From assembly GCF_026151205.1 (NCBI RefSeq), contig NC_087074.1, positions 7,791,726 through 7,855,725 on the forward strand: a DNA stretch of 64,000 nucleotides. Reading direction: 5' to 3'. Source of the DNA: Bolinopsis microptera (Eukaryota; Ctenophora; Tentaculata; Lobata; Bolinopsidae). Shown here piece after piece: positions 45,207 through 56,217 of the stretch; position 1 is the stretch's first letter; each line of letters opens with the position of its first letter. Both the position numbers and the translations under genes were made by a program. Under the pieces are notes generated by a model that was not told where the DNA came from, searched no databases, and saw only the letters and a list, made by a program, of their open reading frames with translations.

Positions 45207-45699
45207 ATAGTTAATAGTACTATGTTTACAGTATGAATTAAAGGGGTATCCTAGGAAGTTTCTTGAACTTTTAAGAGATGTAATTGCTATGACCAGTTTA
45301 CTTTTGGGAGTCCAAGTTATAGGAACCTTTTATGGCCAGAGTCTGCCTTTTCATAACCTGCATAGCCTTTGTGAGCTGGTATCCATCGCAGTAGTGGCAT
45401 AACGAAGGGCCTGCTGTCTTAGGGGGGTGCCAAATCGGTGTTATAATGTGGGACGATTTTGAAACACTTAACTGAGGTACTAGTAAAACTGTGCATTTTG
45501 CTCTAGTGCATTTTGCTCAAACACACTTTTTGAGATTTTGCAGGCGTATTCTCTAAAATCACCTAATTTGTCTAATTTTAGGGAGGGGCGCTAAAATGAG
45601 AGGGCACGCCAAAAGGGGGGGCGATTTTTTCGGCGGGGCTGGCTTCTTGATGGTAATAAATCTAACTTTGATACTCTGGCAATAGAACTACAGAGATAT

Positions 45700-46377
45700 A
45701 TGAAATTTTCGATCATTGCTTTAGCAGAAACAAATGAAGGCCCCGAATTAAGTGACCTTTACCAACTGACTGGATACAATAGTTTCTACCAAAACACTTT
45801 GCAAGATAAAAGAAAAGGCACTGGAGTCGCTCTTTATGTATGTGATACCCTCAGTGCTACAGTAAATGGCAATTTGTCCCATATATCTGAAAACCTAGAA
45901 ACTCTATTTGTTACGATAAGCAGCAAGAATACTCCGGTCACTGTTGGTGTAGTTTATCGCCCTCCAAGTGGTGATGTAAATGTTGCATTATTAGAACTCT
46001 CAGCAATTCTCGATAATTTGCCGAAATGCAGTTACCTGGCAGGTGATTTCAACATTGATCTACATAATAAGGATAATGCGATTGTAAAACGTTATGAGGA
46101 AGTCCTGTTCAGTAGAGGATTTTTTCCCCTAATATCTCTGCCAACTCATGAGAAGCCAGGTTGTAAAGCATCGTGTATTGACAATATTATAACTAACGAT
46201 GTAGAGAGTATAATAGCCTCAGGCACACTTACTGATCGTATATCCCACCACTCACCAGTCTTTCAAATATTTGAAAAGAGTATGGGAACCACTAAGAGTA
46301 GCCTAAAATATAAACAGTATTACGACTACTGTAAGTCTAATGTTACCTCTTTTGTAAAGGACTTAGACATGAATTAG
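45700..46377 (+). pseudogene. LINE AP-endonuclease, copy 1 (frameshifted)
   Basis: APE-type endonuclease of a CR1/L2/jockey-like non-LTR element: LAETNE (metal-binding Glu), VGVVYRPPS, AGDFNID and SHHSPVF. The last is normally S-D-H; the catalytic Asp is His here and in copy 2. The frame is open upstream of this ATG (SNFDTLAIELQRY), so the true start is probably earlier or was lost. One missing base near 46369, compared with copy 2, ends the frame. Confidence 0.88.
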
Positions 46378-46448
46378 AGAATAAAGTAATTGAAAACTTC
46401 ACGGTATTTCATGATGTTTTCAAATGTAGTATCGATAAAACGTGTAAG

Positions 46449-47138
46449 TTGGCAACCCCTAAGTGTTCCAAAAGAACTACACAAAATAACCCATGGATCA
46501 CACCTGGGCTTATAGCCAAAATCAACCATCAGCACCAGCTCTATGACAATTGGGCTAAAGTTAGAAAGAAAAAATGTAAACTTGGTGAAACTGATTATAA
46601 AGGTGGAACATGTCAATGCTTGAAATGTTGTGAAAAACGTTCTAGATACAAAACTTATAAGGATTATAGAAGGATGGTTAAAAAAGATCGCAAAGATGTT
46701 CAAACTAAGTATTTCATGGGAAAATTTGCAGACACAAACGGTAATAGTAAGAAGACATGGGAACTGATTAATCAAATACGGGGCAAACAGAAACGGCAAA
46801 TAAAACCACTGTTTACTATAAACAATGATAAGATAACCAATCGTAGAGTAATAGCCAATGAATTTAATAAGTATTTTGTTTCTCTAGCGTCTAATTTAAA
46901 CGGGGCATATAATGAAATTGGAGAACTAACTATTTACAATCTTCCTAGTTTTTATGACTACCTGCCTAGAGCAAACACGTCCAGTATTTTCATGAATGAC
47001 TGTACAGCTGACGAGGTTAGAATGATAATATCTGAACTGAAGAATGGGAAGTCATCCGACATCCCAATACACGTAGTTAAAGAATCGTCTAGAGTGATCT
47101 GTCCTATACTATCTTTATTATACAATGAATATGTATGA
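46449..47138 (+). pseudogene. LINE linker and start of reverse transcriptase, copy 1
   Basis: It continues the polyprotein after the frameshift: a CxxC-like knuckle (TCQCLKCCEKRSRYK), a basic linker, and the fingers of the reverse transcriptase (DEVRMIISELKNGKSSDIP, LSLLYNEYV). It stops at TGA in an ATGA overlap with the next frame, as in copy 2. Confidence 0.85.
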
Positions 47139-48463
47139 GGAATGGAGTATTCCCAGATGATTTAAAGACTGGGAGAATCAGTCCGATCTATAAGAAGGAT
47201 AATGAGGAATTGCTGGAAAACTATAGGCCAGTATCAACCTTAGCTGTTTTTGGTAAGATATTTGAAAAAATTATTTACAACAGACTGTATAGCTTCTTTC
47301 AGTCCCAGAAAATGATTTACGAGAACCAGTACGGATTTAGAAAAAATCATTCCACAAGCCATGCCCTCAACTCCTCAGTGAATTACATAGAATCCTGTCT
47401 TAGCAAAAACCTGCATGTGCTTGGAATATTTATTGACCTATCTAAAGCGTTTGACACGATCTCACATGAAAAACTACTTAATAAGCTAGACAACTATGGA
47501 ATACGTGGAAACGCCAATAGACTCATCGCTAGTTATCTCTCTAATAGATATCAATATGTCTCTGTACTGGGCGAAGAGTCTGACAAGCTGCCTGTTCTCT
47601 TTGGAGTTCCACAAGGCTCTTGTCTCGGACCCCTGCTATTTATAATATATGTTAACGACTTATTTAGAACAACTGATCTGGGCAAGTTCATACTATTTGC
47701 AGATGACACAAACATATTTGTAGTAGATGAATGTAGAAAAAAACTGTATGAAAGAGCAAACGAAATTCTCCGTTTGTTACACCAGTACATGAAATGCAAC
47801 CTATTACATATAAATATATGTGAGATCGGAAGACTCAGTAGAATACGACATGTTATCCCGAAAAAACACCATAAAGAATTGTACCACACGTTATTTGAGT
47901 CTCACCTAAGATTTGGAATATCGGTATGGGGTGGGTCGAGTAACAATATGCTTCAACCTATCTTCATCACTCAGAAAAAGTGTATCAGAATACTATTTGG
48001 TGACCTTGAAGCATATCTAGATAAGTTTAGAACATGTGCCAGAACACGTTGTATAGATGAACAAATCCTAGGAAGGGAATTCTTTGAAAAAGAGCATACA
48101 AAGCCGTTGTTTAACAAGAACGGCCTTCTTACCGTCCACAACCTGTACAAATACACATGTCTATTAGAACTGTTCAAAATTGTCAGATTAGAATCTCCAA
48201 TCTCACTCCTATCTTTACTCCACAGATCACCATCACAAAGACGTTCAGACCAGTTCATCACCCCGAACCCATCCTCCTCTTTCATTTATCAATCAACAAA
48301 AATGTGGAACGACTGTCGAAAAATTGACAGTTTGATAAGCTTTACTAAGTCAACAAACTTAGTTAAAGTAACACTGAAAAGTGAGCTACTCAAGATACAG
48401 TCCAGGTACGAAGAATTAGAATGGACAGAATTAAACTTCGATAAGAATGAGCTTGTGTTTTAA
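47135..48463 (+). pseudogene. LINE reverse transcriptase, copy 1
   Basis: Reverse transcriptase motifs in order: GRISPIYKK, ENYRPVSTL, YGFRKNHST, FIDLSKAFDTIS (motif A), [14 protein letters not shown] (motif B), FADDTNIF (motif C). After the thumb the frame jumps from MKCNLLHIN to [15 protein letters not shown], skipping the part usually holding the K-T region, so an internal deletion is likely. The C-terminal domain ([26 protein letters not shown]) is present. 442 codons. Without a joined endonuclease it cannot retrotranspose by itself. Confidence 0.88.
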
Positions 48464-49752
48464 AACAGAGTCCTTTGACTTGGTTATTTTAAAATTGAAG
48501 AATCTTTTGGCCACAACTCACTTCGTTCGCATTATAGATTCACATTCACTTTCACTTTCACCATCACGCACAGTACAGGGTCATACCTCAATACCAAATT
48601 ATTATAGGGCACAAGAACAAATTTGTTTACAATTATCAAAATTTGTTGAGCCCAGCAGCTTTCTTTCCTCTCTTCCCCCGTCGTCTGGAGTGTTTGATTT
48701 TTGTCGATGTCCGAGCTCTTATATTTATCAATAGTTTATGGTTAACTTTCTGTGATTGGACTCGGTATTTTCGTCCCGGCCGAGTGGGACGATGCTTGCT
48801 CGCCAGTTAAGCTTACTGCAGTAGATAACACTAATTTCTACAAACTGTAGAATATTGAATATAAAATGTGTCCAGTATGGCGCAAATGCATAATTTGATT
48901 ATTTTTCGACGCTGTCGTCGGGGTGAGAGTTATCCGAAATAACTGCATGCCCCTACGATTGCGTCACCACTGGTGAGCAAGCATTTGTTTGTTGTTTAGT
49001 TGTGTTGAAAGGGAACGTTACTTGATTAATTCATCCATTCGGATTTTAATAACGATGAGCTATGATATATATACCGTTCATCTAAGATTATTGGATCAAT
49101 TTTATTATATGATAAGATTTTATAAACGAACTTGGCACACAAAATATTATAATGCGGAGGTTGGCTGGCTCTTTTATAATAAATACGACACTCCAATTTA
49201 CAGAATGCTTGTTATAGAATAAAATAAATAAATATTATCAGACTATACAATGTATATACAATAGTTAATAGTACTATGTTTACAGTATGAATTAAAGGGG
49301 TATCCTAGGAAGTTTCTTGAACTTTTAAGAGATGTAATTGCTATGACCAGTTTACTTTTGGGAGTCCAAGTTATAGGAACCTTTTATGGCCAGAGTCTGC
49401 CTTTTCATAACCTGCATAGCCTTTGTGAGCTGGTATCCATCGCAGTAGTGGCATAACGAAGGGCCTGCTGTCTTAGGGGGGTGCCAAATCGGTGTTATAA
49501 TGTGGGACGATTTTGAAACACTTAACTGAGGTACTAGTAAAACTGTGCATTTTGCTCTAGTGCATTTTGCTCAAACACACTTTTTGAGATTTTGCAGGCG
49601 TATTCTCTAAAATCACCTAATTTGTCTAATTTTAGGGAGGGGCGCTAAAATGAGAGGGCACGCCAAAAGGGGGGCGATTTTTTCGGCGGGGCTGGCTTCT
49701 TGATGGTAATAAATCTAACTTTGATACTCTGGCAATAGAACTACAGAGATAT

Positions 49753-50724
49753 ATGAAATTTTCGATCATTGCTTTAGCAGAAACAAATGAAGGCCCCGAA
49801 TTAAGTGACCTTTACCAACTGACTGGATACAATAGTTTCTACCAAAACACTTTGCAAGATAAAAGAAAAGGCACTGGAGTCGCTCTTTATGTATGTGATA
49901 CCCTCAGTGCTACAGTAAATGGCAATTTGTCCCATATATCTGAAAACCTAGAAACTCTATTTGTTACGATAAGCAGCAAGAATACTCCGGTCACTGTTGG
50001 TGTAGTTTATCGCCCTCCAAGTGGTGATGTAAATGTTGCATTATTAGAACTCTCAGCAATTCTCGATAATTTGCCGAAATGCAGTTACCTGGCAGGTGAT
50101 TTCAACATTGATCTACATAATAAGGATAATGCGATTGTAAAACGTTATGAGGAAGTCCTGTTCAGTAGAGGATTTTTTCCCCTAATATCTCTGCCAACTC
50201 ATGAGAAGCCAGGTTGTAAAGCATCGTGCATTGACAATATTATAACTAACGATGTAGAGAGTATAATAGCCTCAGGCACACTTACTGATCGTATATCCCA
50301 CCACTCACCAGTCTTTCAAATATTTGAAAAGAGTATGGGAACCACTAAGAGTAGCCTAAAATATAAACAGTATTACGACTACTGTAAGTCTAATGTTACC
50401 TCTTTTGTAAAGGACTTAGAACATGAATTAGAGAATAAAGTAATTGAAAACTTCACGGTATTTCATGATGTTTTCAAATGTAGTATCGATAAAACGTGTA
50501 AGTTGGCAACCCCTAAGTGTTCCAAAAGAACTACACAAAATAACCCATGGATCACACCTGGGCTTATAGCCAAAATCAACCATCAGCATCAGCTCTATGA
50601 CAATTGGGCTAAAGTTAGAAAGAAAAAATGTAAACTTGGTGAAACTGATTATAAAGGTGGAACATGTCAATGCTTGAAATGTTGTGAAAAACGTTCTAGA
50701 TACAAAACTTATAAGGATTATTAG
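49753..50724 (+). pseudogene. LINE endonuclease and linker, copy 2
   Basis: Same protein as in copy 1 but without its frameshift, so endonuclease and knuckle linker are in one frame of 323 codons. It keeps the SHHSPVF substitution. It ends at TAG, where three extra bases relative to copy 1 create the stop. Confidence 0.88.
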
Positions 50725-50730
50725 AGAAGG

Positions 50731-51195
50731 ATGGTTAAAAAAGATCGCAAAGATGTTCAAACTAAGTATTTTATGGGAAAATTTGCAGACACAAACGGTA
50801 ATAGTAAGAAGACATGGGTACTGATTAATCAAATACGAGGCAAACAGAAACGGCAAATAAAACCACTGTTTACTATAAACAATGAGAAGATAACCAATCG
50901 TAGAGTAATAGCCAATGAATTTAATAAGTATTTTGTTTCTCTAGCGTCTAATTTAAACGGGGCATATAATGAAATTGGAGAACTAACTATTTACAATCTT
51001 CCTAGATTTTATGACTACCTGCCTAGAGCAAACACGTCCAGTATTTTCATGAATGACTGTACAGCTGACGAGGTTAGAATGATAATATCTGAACTGAAGA
51101 ATGGGAAGTCATCCGACATCCCAATACACGTAGTTAAAGAATCGTCTAGAGTGATCTGTCCTATACTATCTTTATTATACAATGAATATGTATGA
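50731..51195 (+). pseudogene. LINE linker and fingers of reverse transcriptase, copy 2
   Basis: Continues the previous frame after the TAG and matches 46674-47138 of copy 1. It ends with the same ATGA overlap (51192-51195). Confidence 0.85.
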
Positions 51196-52179
51196 GGAAT
51201 GGAGTATTCCCAGATGATTTAAAGACTGGGAGAATCAGTCCGATCTATAAGAAGGATAATGAGGAATTGCTGGAAAACTATAGGCCAGTATCAACCTTAG
51301 CTGTTTTTGGTAAGATATTTGAAAAAATTATTTACAACAGACTGTATAGCTTCTTTCAGTCCCAGAAAATGATTTACGAGAACCAGTACGGATTTAGGAA
51401 AAATCATTCCACAAGCCATGCCCTCAACTCCTCAGTGAATTACATAGAATCCTGTCTTAGCAAAAAACTGCATGTGCTTGGAATATTTATTGACCTATCT
51501 AAAGCGTTTGACACGATCTCACATGAAAAACTACTTAATAAGCGAGACAACTATGGAATACGTGGAAAACTGGAAACGCCAATAGACTCATCGCTAGTTA
51601 TCTCTCTAATAGATATCAATATGTCTCTGTACTGGGCGAAGAGTCTGACAAGCTGCCTGTTCTCTTTGGAGTTCCACAAGGCTCTTGTCTCGGACCCCTG
51701 CTATTTATAATATATGTTAACGACTTATTTAGAACAACTGATCTGGGCAAGTTCATACTATTTGCAGATGACACAAACATATTTGTAGTAGATGAATGTA
51801 GAAAAAAACTGTATGAAAGAGCAAACGAAATTCTCCGTTTGTTACACCAGTACATGAAATGCAACCTATTACATATAAATATATGTGAGATCGGAAGACT
51901 CAGTAGAATACGACATGTTATCCCGAAAAAACACCATAAAGAATTGTACCACACGTTATTTGAGTCTCACCTAAGATTTGGAATATCGGTATGGGGTGGG
52001 TCGAGTAACAATATGCTTCAACCTATCTTCATCACTCAGAAAAAATGTATCAGAATACTATTTGGTGACCTTGAAGCATATCTAGATAAGTTTAGAACAT
52101 GTGCCAGAACACGTTGTATAGATGAACAAATCCTAGGAAGGGAATTCTTTGAAAAAGAGCATACAAAGCCGTTGTTTAA
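51192..52179 (+). pseudogene. LINE reverse transcriptase, copy 2 (5' part)
   Basis: Same motifs as copy 1 through motif A. Eight extra bases (AACTGGAA) near 51567 shift the frame, so motifs B and C lie in another frame. The sequence stays collinear to 52179, where the palindromic element is inserted. The remaining codons continue at 53566. Confidence 0.85.
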
Positions 52180-53527
52180 GGGGGGGGGCCAATGGATATT
52201 TTTTTGTGAAACTTGATTTCGAGATAGCAGTTGACCAACAAACTAAGACCAGTGACCGAACTTTTGAGGGGGTCCCGGACCCCAACCGCCAAACGGTGCC
52301 CGCGGGGCAGCCACGCCCATATTTGGTCCAAATTAGGCCCAATTTAGCCAAATACTCTGAACATGCCCAAAACCCAAATTTTAGGTGCTCTACTTGTAGC
52401 TAGTGGTCTCCTGAACTCGTATATGAAATTTCATCAAGATTGGACAAAAAAATGACTGAGTTATGAGCCAAAAACCATATGCCCATATTTGGGCATACGC
52501 ACCAAATTTGGTAGATTTCGTCCCATAAATTGGTCAAATATCAATATTTTTCACTGAAACTTACTTTATATGAAAGGTAAGCCTAAACTACATATTCTCT
52601 GTAAGTTATAGCTTTATATCTGTTTAAATGTGGATACTAAGGCGAAAAGACCACAAAAAATGAACTAAATTGCCCATATCTTGGTTCGCGATATTCGCGG
52701 AATTGATCTCATTAAAATTGTAACAACTCGATCAGTTTTCAAAATTTTTCCATGAAATTTTCGGAATCGACTCGAAATCGCATTTCCACCTTAGTTTGAG
52801 AACAGATTTTTGATTTAGGCCTCCAAAAAAATTTGGCGGCCAAATTCTGAATTTCTCCGGGAAAATTTTGGAATTTGGCCGCCAAATTTTTTTGGAGGCC
52901 TAAATCAAAAATCTGTTCTCAAACTAAGGTGGAAATGCGATTTCGAGTCGATTCCGAAAATTTCATGGAAAAATTTTGAAAACTGATCGAGTTGTTACAA
53001 TTTTAATGAGATCAATTCCGCGAATATCGCGAACCAAGATATGGGCAATTTAGTTCATTTTTTGTGGTCTTTTCGCCTTAGTATCCACATTTAAACAGAT
53101 ATAAAGCTATAACTTACAGAGAATATGTAGTTTAGGCTTACCTTTCATATAAAGTAAGTTTCAGTGAAAAATATTGAAAGTTGACCAATTTATGGGACGA
53201 AATCTACCAAATTTGGTGCGTATGCCCAAATATGGGCATATGGTTTTTGGCTCATAACTCAGTCATTTTTTTGTCCAATCTTGATGAAATTTCATATACG
53301 AGTTCAGGAGACCACTAGCTACAAGTAGAGCACCTAAAATTTGGGTTTTGGGCATGTTCAGGGTATTTGGCTAAATTGGGCCTAATTTGGACCAAATATG
53401 GGCGTGGCTGCCCCGCGGGCACCGTTTGGCGGTTAGGGTCCGGGACCCCCTCAAAAGTTCGGTCACTGGTCTTAGTTTGTTGGTCAACTGCTATCTCGAA
53501 ATCAAGTTTCACAAAAAAATATCCATT

Positions 53528-53561
<34 letters not shown>
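52180..53561. mobile_element. 1,382-bp near-perfect palindrome inserted at TTAA
   Basis: Flanked by TTAA on both sides (52176-52179, 53562-53565); copy 1 has a single TTAA at the matching place. The arms are about 670 bp each (52180-52847 and 52870-53561) around a 22-base loop and differ at only a handful of positions. The ends are homopolymers: 9 G on the left, 32 C on the right, followed by CCAATGG. No transposase motif on either strand. The TTAA target points to piggyBac- or Kolobok-like enzymes; the rest is unlike a simple MITE. Confidence 0.95.
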
Positions 53562-53565
53562 TTAA

Positions 53566-53914
53566 CAAGAACGGCCTTCTTACCGTCCACAACCTGTACA
53601 AATACACATGTCTATTAGAACTGTTCAAAATTGTCAGATTAGAATCTCCAATGTCACTCCTATCTTTACTCCACAGATCACCATCGCAAAGACGTTCAGA
53701 CCAGTTCATCACCCCGAACCCATCCTCCTCTTTCATTTATCAATCAACAAAAATGTGGAACGACTGTCGAAAAATTGACAGTTTGATAAGCTTTACTAAG
53801 TCAACAAACTTAGTTAAAGTAACACTGAAAAGTGAGCTACTCAAGATACAGTCCAGGTACGAAGAATTAGAATGGACAGAATTAAACTTCGATAAGAATG
53901 AGCTTGTGTTTTAA
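53566..53914 (+). pseudogene. LINE reverse transcriptase C-terminal part, copy 2
   Basis: Matches 48110-48463 of copy 1 (NKNGLLTVHNLYKYTCLL to FDKNELVF), separated from its upstream half by the TTAA palindrome. Confidence 0.88.
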
Positions 53915-54700
53915 AACAGAGTCCTTTGACTTGGTTATTTTAAAATTGAAGAATCTTTTGGCCACAACTCACTTCGTTCGCATTATAGATTCACATTCAC
54001 TTTCACTTTCACCATCACGCACAGTACAGGGTCATACCTCAATACCAAATTATTATAGGGCACAAGAACAAATTTGTTTACAATTATCAAAATTTGTTGA
54101 GCCCAGCAGCTTTCTTTCCTCTCTTCCCCCGTCGTCTGGAGTGTGTGATTTTTGTCGATGTCCGAGCTCTTATATTTATCATTAGTTTATGGTTAACTTT
54201 CTGTGATTGGACTCGGTATTTTCGTCCCGGCCGAGTGGGACGATGCTTGCTCGCCAGTTAAGCTTACTGCAGTAGATAACACTAATTTCTACAAACTGTA
54301 GAATATTAAATATAAAATGTGTCCAGTATGGCGCAAATGCATAATTTGATTATTTTTCGACGCTGTCGTCGGGGTGAGAGTTATCCGAAATAACTGCATG
54401 CCCCTACGATTGCGTCACCACTGGTGAGCAAGCATTTGTTTGTTGTTTAGTTGTGTTGAAAGGGAACATTACTTGATTAATTCATCCATCCGGATTTTAA
54501 TAACGATGAGCTTTGATATATATACCGTTCATCTAAGATTATTGGATCAATTTTATTATATGATAAGATTTTATAAACGAACTTGGCACACAAAAGATTA
54601 TAATGCGGAGGTTGGCTGGCTCTTTTATAATAAATACGACACTCCAATTTACAGAATGCTTGTTATAGAATAAAATAAATAAATATTATCAGACTATACA

Positions 54701-56217
54701 TGCAGCATGAGTAACTGGTGGATAGGATAAGCCCTCGGTAAAAACGGATCCGGAAAAGTCATTGTGGCACTCGGGTCCTTGGTATTGTCGTCGGTATATT
54801 GTCCATTACCTACGTTCTGCTTTCATAGTTTAAACAATAGTGAGTTCTAAACATAAATATAACAGCTTTAAACCGACTAAGTATGAATGAATGAAATACC
54901 TGACAATCTACACTCCTATAAAAATTAAAAAAGCAAGCATGAGTAACTCGTAGTGATGTATGATTTCTAAAAACTTTAAATTAAATTTGGCGCTCACAGG
55001 TCCTCATGATCATGTGATCGCCGCATGAGGTTCTGTAAATGCGCAGGGCACCTTTGAGCTTATATTATTCACCTTACTGAGGCAGTCAACCAACGCGCGG
55101 CTTTATTTTTATGATATGATATGTTTTGATTGTTATTAATAAATACCAAAATTTAAATTTGTTTTCCTTAAAAAAATTTGTTTTCCTCTTGTGTATTCAG
55201 TAAGTGTGGCCGACTTCTCGTGTATTCAGTAAGTGTGGCTGCGCGTTGCCGTGTTGGGGTGCTATCCCGGCGCGCGTGCCGGAGCTAGCCCACCTCCCTG
55301 GCGTCCACGCGCTTTGGCTATTTCGCTATATCAGAATTGAACTCTGCGATCGTTTTCCGTTCTGTGTGTCTGGTAAGATAATTATTGGTAGAGAATCAGG
55401 GTTGCCATACCGCTCACCTGAGCTTGAGCGCTCGGAGTCTTAGGAGCCAGTCCAGACACTTGCCTGGATTGCATCGCAATAGCTCCGTATTGACTCCTTA
55501 CGCTGAGCAAGTTGTTATATACTCTGTAAGTTTCGCGTTTGCGTCTGAGGTACCAGTCCAGACTAAGTGTCTGGTTCGCATCACGATGGTCCTATAATGA
55601 CGCTTTGCGTTTAACTCAAGAGATGTGAGTACGATGAGATTGTAATTTTATTGTCGGACTGTATCTTGGAGAGTATCAATCCGATCTACCTGTGGTTCTA
55701 TTTGTATTCTGATGACAATTATCCAGGATGATTCCAAGCAGCTTGCTTGGACCGCATGAGTAGGTAATTTTAAAGGGACGGGGTGATTATAAGGGTTGTT
55801 TGGTGGTAATGAGTACATTTTGTGTTTGAGGTTCAACTGGGGTGCTGAGTAATATTTAGAGAACATGAAGGAATAAGTGGCATACAGAGACAGGAATGAT
55901 ACACAGTGTGATTGTTTAAAGATAGAATGGAAACCAAAAGAATTGTGTGATTGAGATAATAACTCTGTTCGCTATCAGGATTGTTTGATAGTCCATGTTG
56001 CCGGTTGATGTGATGGAGTGGCAAGTTTCCCGTTTCAGCTGTTGAGTGATCGGTTCGGGCTCTGATCGTAGTTGAATGTTGTATTCCGTCCTCATTTCAG
56101 CTTTATCTCAGTTCCGTTCAGGTCTGAGGAAGTTTGAATTATCTGCTAAGTGTGGGTCGAGTTGTAATCTGTAACGTTATGCCATTGCATCACAGGAGGA
56201 CCTGAAGAGAAACATAA
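54701..56217. other. Gene-free stretch with repeat-like GC-rich part
   Basis: 55190-55600 is less AT-rich and has two similar passages (GGAGCCAGTCCAGAC... and AGGTACCAGTCCAGAC..., about 110 bp apart), plus a duplicated TCGTGTATTCAGTAAGTGTGG (55180-55240). I see no domain-bearing frame. Confidence 0.5.

Larger units (their letters stand above)
45207..49249 (+). mobile_element. LINE-containing unit, tandem copy 1
   Basis: It begins ATAGTTAATAGTACTATG and ends AATAAATAAATATTATCAG...CTATACA. The same unit, from the same first to the same last bases, follows at 49261-54700. It contains about 490 bp of non-LINE-like leader, an AP-type endonuclease, a reverse transcriptase, and about 790 bp of 3' sequence. 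Because both copies share leader, lesions and ends, tandem duplication is likelier than two insertions. Confidence 0.88.
49261..54700 (+). mobile_element. LINE-containing unit, tandem copy 2, with insertion
   Basis: Collinear with copy 1 and very similar throughout, differing by scattered substitutions and small indels, plus one large insertion at 52180-53561. Subtracting the insertion and the extra TTAA leaves about 4,054 bp, against 4,043 for copy 1. Confidence 0.88.

Noticed and set aside
47551..47889. 112-codon minus-strand ORF, repeated at 51616-51954
   Set aside because: Its conservation only reflects the LINE duplication; the sense frame carries the RT motifs.
53315..53618. Glycine- or proline-run frames at the right end of the TTAA element
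   Set aside because: They read through the 32-base C homopolymer; the mirrored arm gives the same peptide at 52149-52403, as expected from a palindrome.
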